NCBI GenBank assembly: GCA_020137815.1
Contig: CM035360.1
Span: 4,389,558-4,453,557, forward strand
DNA length: 64,000 nt
Source of the DNA: Hormiphora californensis
Taxonomy: Eukaryota > Ctenophora > Tentaculata > Cydippida > Pleurobrachiidae
Direction of reading: 5' to 3'
Each line of letters starts with the position of its first letter. Position 1 is the first letter of the stretch. This document shows positions 53,594 through 64,000 of the stretch, one piece after another. The position numbers were made by a program, and so were the translations under genes. Under the pieces are notes generated by a model, which saw only the letters and a list, made by a program, of their open reading frames with translations, had not been told where the DNA came from and did not search any database.

Positions 53594-54573
53594 TAGCTTC
53601 TTTTTAACATACTTCAAAGGAGAGAGTGAGTTAGTTTACATTATCAGTTTAGTACGTGATTTAGTGAAGTACGTGTTATTATCGATAGAAGGTATACTAA
53701 AGAGTAAGCATATTTCCATTCGCGGTACATTTGAAGGAATATATATTATATGGCGTGTGATATGTTGACTTGTTTCCATGTTTTCCCCGGTTTAACAGAA
53801 CGATACTGTTAGTTGTCATTTAAGAATCATCGCCTCGGTTAATTTCAAATTCAAAAACACGTTCGAATGTTCAAGACAGGGAGAGCTCCTGCCGAGTGCC
53901 GATGCAAGAGAGTCGATGCAAGAGAGTCGATCAAGAGATTCGATCACTTTAATGTGAGAGTGGACAAACTCAAATGTGTATTATGTAATTTAATTTTATT
54001 TTATTTAACTAATAATCGAACTTTTGTACTGTAAAATAAAGTCAGTTTTAAATGTGTGTTCTTGAGAGGTGGTCATGTTTTGTTGATAGCCTTAATTATT
54101 TTTCAAGTTTCAAGTTTCAAGGCAAGAGCGCGGGGAAGGAGGGTCGAACAAGGCAAGAAGAAGCAACTTGAAAATTGAAGGGGATTTAAATTTCATGGCT
54201 AACCACAAAATGCAAACGTTAAATTCTTAAAATATCAACGTACAATTGTAGCTTGCTTGTCCCCGTTGATAGGGTAAATTTTGTTCGCACTTCGCTGGAG
54301 TCTGGACTGCCAATTGGCATTGGCCATTTTGCCTTGGGGTCTGGCGACTTCAGACCTGACTGACTAATAAAGGCGCGTGATCGAGACAAAACCAAATTTC
54401 GAGCGATTGAAGAGAATTTCAAAAAGCACACAAGTGCATGCACTGAGAGACTTAACTTGCGAAGGCCGGGGTACCGGTTCAAATAGAATATATGTCAGTA
54501 CAATATTATTTACATGAATAGGTATAAAAATAAAATTTACTCTTACGGGTGTAATAAGTTAAGTACAAATAAA
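53594..54573. other. Spacer; no gene
   Basis: AT-rich. Holds a single element end resembling the 6.5-kb foldback (TTTAATGTGAGAGTGGAC near 53947) preceded by three short GAGAGTCGATGCAA repeats, and a copy of the GGGTCGAACAAGGCAAG motif at 54137. Confidence 0.45.
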
Positions 54574-56052
54574 TCAGATAATAAGATGAAAATCGTTTGT
54601 TTTGCTACAAAAGTGTGTCCATTTATTGCCCCTGTACCCCCTGATGGCGATGAGAATGGTCTTCAACAGCGAGAAAGACAGACGGAGACGAATGTACCGG
54701 ATGGCATCGTTGTAGGTGTGTCCCGTTTTGTCAGATAGAAGTTTGGCAACCTTCTTGTAGAACACCTCCGCTTGGGGGCCCATGACCCCAGTTGTTGAGA
54801 AGACTAGAGGTGTGAAAGTTGCCTTCTCGACCTGAAGGACTCTGTCGTTGTAATTCAGTACCTTTTCCCTCTCGTGTCTCCTCATAGTGTCCTGGAGAGA
54901 CTTGCCGATGTTGGTTGGCGCAAGACTGTTGAATACACGGATATCAGTGTAAACTTTGTCCAAGTCACTCCACACATTACGGGCAGAAACATCCAAACGG
55001 GCACTGTTAGCAGTGTTAGTAGAACGGTATTGGAATGTTTCACCAGTTATGGGTAGGAGCTGCGGCTCAATGCGGACATCTTTGCAGCCGGCTTCCACGA
55101 GGATGTTAGCTGTAAGGTCACGGATATTGTTGTGCCTTAAATACACGTATCCTCCGAGGGCACACGAAAGACAGTGCTCGAGAGTGTTCGCCTTGCCACA
55201 TGCACATGCAATAGGCACATCTTCGAGGGGCAGGTTGTATCGCAGCAAGATGGCGTCCCGGTATTGCTGTTTGTTGAGGACGAAACCGTGCTCTTTCAAA
55301 GGCAGAGCTGTTAACCAGCTTGAAGCTCCCCTAGATGATATTTCGTCGAATAGACGCCTGTCAGTACCGGACAGAAGTGAACACGCCTGTTGTTTTTCGG
55401 CATTTTGAATAGTTCGTTTTAGTTTTAGTACATTCCCCTTCGCTCCTTTCGCTTCCCAAAGGCATGATTCAGCACGTTTTTCGCTGATAAGAAGAGATTG
55501 TTCAAGGATCAGCTGTTTCAGTGGTTCTGTAGCCTGTGTAGAGTTCGCAAATTCAGCACTAGCCTGTGTAGTTGGGATGGGGATAGCTAGCCCGCCGTCT
55601 CGAGCAGGTAGGGCAGCAATATACCTCAGATGGCTAGGGGTGTTGGAACCCATGAGAGCTGGAATGAAAGATGACTTGATGATGTTCTCAAGAGGTGCAA
55701 ACTGTTCATCAATCCCCTCTGTTGTCCGCATCAGAAAAAGCCATTTCTTGGACAGACCGAAGGTATACCCACTGTAAGCACACTGTGGTTCCGTAGCAGC
55801 GATCTGGGACTTAACTGGAGAATTGAGGGACGCGAGAAAAAGAAGACAACACTCAAAAAAAGGAAAACGCGGTTCAAGAAATCTGGCATGGCATTTCGTT
55901 TTTCTGCGCGGCGTTGATAAGCGTCGCTTATAACATTTGTATTCGCCGCGGCTGTTTGTTGCCGCGTTTATAATTCGTTCGCGCGCCATTCTGTTCGCAA
56001 AAAAACTTGTTTTCACGTTTCGTCTTCTTCTGTGTCGCTTTTTGGTTTCCAC
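54574..56052 (-). mobile_element. Retroelement-derived ORF (C-terminal, post-RT region), 492 aa
   Basis: One uninterrupted ORF. From about residue 80 it resembles the region that follows the reverse transcriptase in a retroelement family common in cnidarian and sponge genomes. Landmarks are YTFGLSKKWLFLMRT, FIPALMG, YIAALPARDGGLAIP, the Cys/His cluster CACGKANTLEHCLSCALGG, RHNNIRDLTANIL, PQLLPITGE, ARLDVSARNVWSDLDKVYTD (then IRVFNSLAP), and FTPLVFSTTGVMGPQAEVFY near the end. No reverse-transcriptase YxDD motif is present, so this is a 5'-truncated insertion or a captured fragment. The basic first ~80 residues look unrelated. An intact ORF suggests a young insertion or retention. Confidence 0.75.
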
Positions 56053-56425
56053 TTTTCAGTTTTCAAGCGCTTTCTGATCGTTAAAATCATCGCGAAAACG
56101 TCAAAATTTTCCGGGGGCTTCGCCCCCTCGACCCCCAACCCAGCGACGTCCCTGATCACGCCCAGCAATCACAGCTCATAACGTACGGATCACAATAGCT
56201 GTTCTGCGCTGTGAATGGTGGGCGTGACTTGAAAGTGCTCTTCTAGCAGTAGACTACAAAGCGGAATATTAAATATTTGTATGATGATGAATGATGATGA
56301 TGATGACTTGAAAATTTCCGAGGCCCCTCATTTTCATTTCGGCAACATTTCATTTTTGCGTCTGTCCGCTTCCAAGTTTTTGGCAATTTTTCGTCAAAAA
56401 CTCATCAAAATTCCTCACAGATCGA

Positions 56426-59400
56426 ATGGGCAAGTTGTATGGCGGTGTAGATGGAGGAGGCTCAGGATCTCGGTTCTCTATCCTTGACAGCGAAGGGAGA
56501 GTTATAGCAAAGAGTGATGGGGAGTGTACCAACCAATGGGTATGTGATGGGCATTTGAGTCGCCTGACACTGTGTCTTGGAATAAAAAGAAAGTATGAAC
56601 AATTCAAGGAAGCATTGATAATGTCAATTGGGCAAATTCAATAATCAATATAATAATTTAAATGATGATTATGATGAAATCCATCCAAATATTTATTTCC
56701 CAGTTGGTTGGAATTGATAAGGTATTAGATAGTGTGGAGGACATGTGGAGGAGAGCATTTCAATCAATCAACCAAACACCTACACAGCTCGAGGGACTGG
56801 TAAGGTACTCCCCACTTGCTAATTGTGGCCTCCCTCCCCGCGCCCTGGGGTATAGTTTTGAACAAAGCAAGCCCCGGCTTTTCGTCCAGTTTCAAGGTTT
56901 CTCTTGAGAAAGAATATTTCCACATTTCAATGGTTTCTATATCATAGAATTAATAATAATAGAACTAATAATAATTGAATGGAGTTTTCAGGGTTTGTCC
57001 TTATCGGGAGTTGAGGCGGCACATGTGAAACAAGAGATTCTGGAGAAGATGGCCACTAAATACCCCCATGTCGCGAAGAGGGTGGTACCGGTTAACGATA
57101 GTTGCGGAGCTGTATTTACCGCCTTCAAGAAGGGTAAGTTTATTGATCAAGTAATTACTAAATTTAGTAATAGCTTGATTAAAGTGAGAAAGAACAGCCC
57201 CGATTTTGATGAAACTTGGTCAGAATAGTGTTTGGTGTCTAATTAGAAGTGAAAAAAATTTTTAGTGCTCAAATCCTAAAATTAGGATTTTTAGGTTTTT
57301 TAGGTTTTTCGGCTTTTATGGGTTTCAGGAACGTCCTAGAACAAAATGAATAGAACCATCTTTCTCGGCGTGAAATTCTGCATCGATTATAGTGGTTGTA
57401 AACCTTTCTATGACGTAAGGTTCAGAAGTTATCGCGAAAAACCCCAAACGGGTACATGTGTTAGGGGCGGGTTCATGTTTTAGGCTAACGGGCGAACCTC
57501 TTGTCAGAACACCATCTTATAGGGTGTCAATCGACGCGTATTGATAAGGAGATAATTTTAGTGAAAACTATTTTGATCTGCGATGTCTGTGTAACGAATG
57601 AAACCTAAAAAACCTTACTGAATGAAGCATACCCGTTTGGCTAAAAGGTTTTTTAGGTTTCATTCGTTACACAGACATCGCAGATCAAAATGGTTTTCAC
57701 TAAAATGATCTCCTTATCAATACGCGTCGATTACGTCATAGAAAGGTTTACAACCACTATAATCGATGCAGAATTTCACGCCGAGAAAGATGGTTCTATT
57801 CATTTTGTTCTAGGACGTTCCTGAAACCCATAAAAGCCGAAAAACCTAAAAAACCTAAAAATCCTAATTTTAGGATTTGAGCACTAAAAATTTTTTTCAC
57901 TTCTAATTAGATACCAAACACTATTCTGACCAAGTTTCATCAAAATCGGGGCTGTTCTCTCTCACTTTAAGTTAATAGCTGGAGCTGGCCACTTTGCTGA
58001 GTGGAGCTGTCCCCCTCATGTTTTCGTCAGCTACTCCCCTCCAGCGGTGTGGGGTCCCAGCGGTATTTTATTCAGTCCCAGCTCCAACACTGACTGCAAT
58101 TGCAATATATCTATGCTTTGAATATTATATTATTATCGTAATCTAGGTTCTGACACTTTTGAATTCACGCCTATCCGGTTACAAACGTGTTACAAAACAG
58201 AGCGATAACAAATATAATTTCAAATTTGGGAAAATATAGCAATTATGACTGCATGTGGTGTGGTTCTGTCACAGCTCTCACCCTCCATTTCTCACCAGGT
58301 GGCGTGGTTCTGATAGCGGGGACGGGTTCGAACTGTCAACTAGTCAGCCAAAGTTCAAAGGGAGAAATATCATTGGTCGGCTGTGGAGGTTGGGGTCACC
58401 TTTTAGGGGATGAGGGTGGAGGTGAGTTTAAAGATAAATATAGAGGTAGGGAGAGATGATTGGAGAAAGAGTCGAGTGATTCTGTGTGTGTGTGAGACGG
58501 TTGGAGAAAGAGTGAACCTGTGTGAGCGAGAGAGAAAGGCAATGAGAAACAATTTTACACGTACTGCCCTTTACACAGCGTACTCTATTGCACATCGAAT
58601 GGTGAAGACTGTGTTTGACGACATGGATTGCCTATTACCCTCCCAGCACTGCATCAAGGAAGCCCAGGTGGGTTCACACGAGCATAATATTAACATTGTA
58701 AAATTTTGAGATATAATATAATTCTTTAGGTAGCACTGCTTGTACAACTTATAACACTGCCCAGTGTTATAAGTTTTCACTTATAACACCCCCCAGTGTT
58801 ATAAGTTTTCACTTATAACACCCCCCAGTGATACATGAAAACTTATAACACTGCTGCACTTCGAACTCCACTGTTTCTGTCACACTTAAAAACCGTTAGA
58901 AAGATAAACGTGTACGAACTCCCTCTCTCTCTCTTTCTTTATGTCACACTCTCACGCCGTTGCAGCACCGAGATCAAGATAACGGTTACGAACTCCCGGA
59001 CCCGCACATTCTTTATCTCTCTCACTCTCACTAATATCTCACTCTCTTTACCTATCTCAGGCGTTATCTTATCTTATACTGATTTCTCTGCCTGCTACCT
59101 TATCATGAATTTGTTCTATTGTTACGCCCTAAGGCCTAAAGTGTCTCTCACTCTTGTTTAAAACATTTTACAATGCAATTTTATTATGCCTGTTTTCGTT
59201 GTACCTGACGTCAACAATAATGTCCCAGATTCTTACACTTTTAGACCTCGCAGGCTCGGTCAAAAAGTAAAACTACATCACTCGCAGGCTCGTGAGGTAG
59301 TTAGACTTAATCGCACTCGCAGGCTCGTGCACTAAAGTACAAGAATCTGCCTCGACCTGTGGTCTCGGATCATTATTGTTGTACTTATAACACTCGACCT

Positions 59401-59646
59401 TCGGTCTCGTGTTATAAGTTTTCAGGTACAACTTATAGGCATAATAAAATCCTACAGAATACAATTAACATGTTATTAAAATGATATTAACATAATATTA
59501 ACAGAAAATTAAAATAACACAGATTCCCCCTTCAGGCACTAATGTGGCGATATTTTGGTATTGGTAACCAAATGGACATACTGCGTTACTACTACACTGA
59601 CTTTGATAAGAGCCAAATTGCAAGCCTTACAAAACACATGGCAGAG
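56426..59646 (+). CDS. NAGK: N-acetyl-D-glucosamine kinase, exons 1-6 (C-terminal third not found)
   Basis: Exons 56426-56539, 56704-56799, 56992-57133, 58299-58421, 58579-58667 and 59536-59646 keep phase and encode about 225 residues. The start [20 protein letters not shown] has the N-terminal phosphate-binding loop of the ASKHA fold. TNQW and [15 protein letters not shown] follow. [12 protein letters not shown] carries the catalytic Asp, [13 protein letters not shown] is the second phosphate loop, [14 protein letters not shown] contacts nucleotide, and [20 protein letters not shown] matches the human LYRDFDKCRFAGFCRKIAE region. Known role: phosphorylates GlcNAc for salvage. The last ~115 residues are not on the plus strand up to 64 kb as far as I can see. 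The next donor (GAG|GTATAA) looks functional, so the rest may lie past the window or the gene is truncated. Confidence 0.92.
57179..57970. mobile_element. TTAA-flanked foldback element in NAGK intron 3
   Basis: Ends are TTAA-AGTGAGAAAGAACAGC and, inverted, TTAA-AGTGAGAGAGAACAGC. Arms of about 300-400 bp, with ~110 bp present only in the left arm (about 57420-57530). It begins 46 bp after the exon-3 donor. It shares TTAA plus the first seven terminal bases (AGTGAGA) with the element at 6486-6955, while the interiors differ. Confidence 0.87.
58737..58856. repeat. ACTTATAACAC short palindromic repeats
   Basis: Several alternating direct and inverted copies of CTTATAACAC / GTGTTATAAG, able to form hairpins, in NAGK intron 5. 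The same motif recurs at 59385-59425. Confidence 0.8.
59170..59460. repeat. Inverted repeat with internal CTCGCAGGCTCG copies
   Basis: The outer arms are TTTTATTATGCCTG...TTGTACCTG (about 59180) and CAGGTACAACTTATAGGCAT AATAAAA (about 59423). Inside are three copies of CTCGCAGGCTCG and two of CTCGACCT..GGTCTCG. It sits in NAGK intron 5. Confidence 0.75.
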
Positions 59647-59894
59647 GTATAACAGTCTGATCCCGATATATATTATAGGAAATTACCGGTATTTAACCCC
59701 GATATACCGGGTACCCCGATTTACCAGACAAAATCGGTAAATCGGGACTGTATTGAAATTCTTCACCAATCATTATTGTAATTGTGTTCAATGAACTCAA
59801 TATGGACAGTATGAACACTGTTCATGTTGAGATCATGAGCTGTTGTCACGTAACTCCTCGATGCTGATATTCTTGAGTTTGTAACTCGGGGGTT

Positions 59895-61881
59895 TTAAGA
59901 TATCTTTGTTAAGGGAGCATAATAAGCAGCAGGTACAGCTCCAGCAAGCCAATGAGCTATTATAACTATAATATTACCACATGTGTAACTAACTTACCAA
60001 CTGTATCACACTGTGGGACATCACTTGACCATGTCCCATCCTCCTGACAAGTCAAGGTTGCACTTCCAAGAAGGATGTGAGAGGCAGCACATTGGATTGT
60101 GGCAGTTTCCCCTGTTGATGAGGCAGTCCAGCTTCCTTGTGTTGATCCCTCAACAGTAAAGGCAGGGCATAGTACAATTGGTTCTGAATGGAGATAAGAG
60201 ATGTTATTTATGTTTTACTTCAATACGCATATTATAATTATAGTGGTAAAATCACATTTAATTAATAATTTACCCAAAGATTTGTAAAAGTCAGATGCGT
60301 CGTCCCAACTAGGAAATCTGATCTGCTCCACATCACCACCCAGCTTTGTAACACAGTCACTTTCTAAACCATCTGCGAACTTGTAGTTCAGCACCTCATC
60401 TTCATTACATAAGATGGTGAGGGCGGTCTGTGTTTTGGCGAATATCCAAACCTTCTCCACCTCCTCCGGAGGCTGCACTGGAAAGTCTGTCCAGCCGCCT
60501 CCAGTGCAGGAGGCTATCAAATACCGCATTTTGGAGGAATACCACACAGCCACAGCACTGATCTTAGTACCGTCCTTGTTGTGCATCTCCACATAGAGCT
60601 CTTCACTACTGCCAAGTGTTGAGTCCGTCTTTATCTGTAGATGTGTTGCCTCCAGGTCCCAGGGTATCATAACATTGCGCTTCACAGCTGTCCAACCTGA
60701 GAGAATAAATATGACTTATCCCCATGATATGCAATATTGTATGGGTATAATTACAATTTAACCCTTATCTGCAGCTAAATTAATTTTAAAGCTTCGACCC
60801 TTACCGATACTGTAAAAGTCAGATGCTTCGTCCCAACTAGGAAATTTGATCTGCTCCACAACATCACCGCCCAGCTTTGTAACACAGTCACTTTCTGAAC
60901 TATCTGCGAACTTGTAGTTCAGCACCTCAACTTCATTACATAAGATGGTGAGGGCGGTCTGTGTTTTGGCGAATATCCAAACCTTCTCCACCTGCTCCGG
61001 AGGCTGCACTGGAAAGTCTGTCCAAATGTTTGTGTTGGTAGTGGAGGTGCAGTGTAATATCTTATACCGCATTGTGCCGAAATACACAGCCACATTACCG
61101 ATCTTAGTTCCATCCTTGTCATATATCGCCACATAGATCTCATCACTACTGCCAAGTGTTGAGTCCGTCTTTATCTGTAGGTGCGTTGCCTCCAGGTCCC
61201 AGGGTATCATAACATCCCGATCTGTAACTGTCCAACCTGAGAGAATTTAAGTTTTATCAAGGGACTGTAAATTGATTTAATTAACTGAAAGTACAATTTA
61301 ACCCTTATCTGCAGCTTTTTAATAGCTAAATTAATTTTAAAGCTTCGACCCTTACCGATACTGTAAAAGTCAGATGCAGTGTCCCAACTAGGAAATTTGA
61401 TCTGCTCCACAACATCACCACCCAGCTTTGTAACACAGTCACTTTCTGAACTATCTGCGAACTTGTAGTTCAGCACCTCAACTTCATTACATAAGATGGT
61501 GAGGGCGGTCTGTGTTTTGGCGAATATCCAGACCTTCTCCACCTCCTCCGGAGGCTGCACTGGAAAGTCTGTCCAAATGTTTGTGTTGGTAGTGGAGGTG
61601 CAGTGTAATATCTTATACCGCATTGTGCCGAAATACACAGCCACATTACCGATCTTAGTACCGTCGTTGTCGTGCATCGCCACATAGAGCTCATCACTAC
61701 TGCCAAGTGTAGAGTCCGTCTTTATCTGTAGGTGTGTTGCCTCCAGGTCCCAGGGTATCAGAACATCCCGATTTGTAACTGTCCAAGCGGAACTGGCGAA
61801 TGAGATATGATCATTACCGTGGGAGGGTCCTATCATAACCAGTAAAACCAGAAGGAATCCTAGGACCACGTTTTTTGCCAT
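59895..61881 (-). CDS. Secreted protein: three tandem copies of an unrecognised ~135-aa module plus a sushi domain
   Basis: Exons 61881-61356, 61236-60805, 60696-60274, 60183-59998 and probably 59956-59895 keep phase (542 aa). The start MAKNVVLGFLLVLLVMIGPS is a clear signal peptide. Each of exons 1-3 encodes one module: WTVTNRDV, IPWDLEATHLQIKTDSTLGS, WTDFPVQPPE, VEKVWIFAKTQTALTILCNE, DCVTKLGGDV, FPSWD-ASDFY. Exon 4 is a sushi/CCP domain with four cysteines and the Gly-Trp pattern (CQEDGTW...PQC). All internal module exons are phase 1-1, so they can be duplicated without breaking the frame. The last exon (AHWLAGAVPAAYYAPLTKIS, stop) follows a 41-nt intron and is less certain. The module's family is unknown to me. 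Extracellular recognition or adhesion is a guess from the sushi domain. It lies antisense, downstream of the last NAGK exon found. Confidence 0.85.
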
Positions 61882-62034
61882 AACTATAATGTCAATAAAT
61901 TTTGTGATAAGTACAAAGTGCAGCAAGGCGAACGTAACAAGTTGAGACAGAGAGCTGCGTGTGTTCATAGCAGTAATTAAAAACTTGCTCTTGCTCTTTA
62001 TCTTTGTTACAAGCTCTCCAACTGGATAGAGCAC

Positions 62035-64000
<1,966 letters not shown>

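Overview
This is a eukaryotic, almost certainly animal, genomic window. Genes are split into many short exons with short GT-AG introns, and the recognisable products are metazoan housekeeping or signalling families: a MYRF-type membrane-bound transcription factor, INPP5F/SAC2, PIG-P, N-acetylglucosamine kinase, a sushi-domain secreted protein and a sperm/cilium-type coiled-coil protein. Compact introns, many (GA)n/(CT)n microsatellites, foldback elements and the retroelement family present suggest an early-branching invertebrate. A demosponge is my best guess, but nothing in the window proves it. Exons were assembled by hand from splice sites, reading phase and family similarity. Where I call a gene confidently, every exon junction keeps phase unless stated otherwise.

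Layout. 0.5-2.3 kb: a tandem duplication carrying two small Pro/Gly-rich ORFs (+). 3.1-5.8 kb (-): a coiled-coil gene resembling the N-terminus of FSIP2. 6.49-6.96 kb: a TTAA-flanked foldback element that appears to supply the stop codon of the next gene. 6.95-9.25 kb (-): a protein with double-stranded-RNA-binding domains. 10.06-17.57 kb (-): a MYRF homologue, 22 exons from DNA-binding domain to C-terminus, with a CACGTG/CCAAT promoter-like cluster at 18.4-18.75 kb. 18-35 kb: gene-poor, rich in (CT/GA)n arrays, with a 1 kb palindromic element and a roughly 1.1 kb homopolymer-run block that looks like an assembly artefact. 35.6-38.75 kb: nested foldback elements, one with telomere-like repeats and one with piggyBac-like ends. 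39.1-41.2 kb (-): an unrecognised gene with one membrane segment, followed by a 44-bp minisatellite. 42.97-51.47 kb (-): complete INPP5F/SAC2 (691 aa, 15 coding exons) with three repeat-expanded introns. 52.35-53.59 kb (-): complete PIG-P. 54.57-56.05 kb (-): a retroelement-derived ORF. 56.43-59.65 kb (+): the first six exons of NAGK. 59.9-61.88 kb (-): a secreted protein with three tandem copies of an unrecognised ~135-aa module plus a sushi domain.

There is no operon logic. PIG-P and INPP5F lie head-to-tail on the minus strand 0.9 kb apart; both concern phosphoinositide/GPI membrane lipid biology, but the link may be chance. The most unusual content is how repeats touch genes: foldback elements sit within about 50 bp of exon boundaries, microsatellites act as polypyrimidine tracts, and minisatellites have amplified splice sites.
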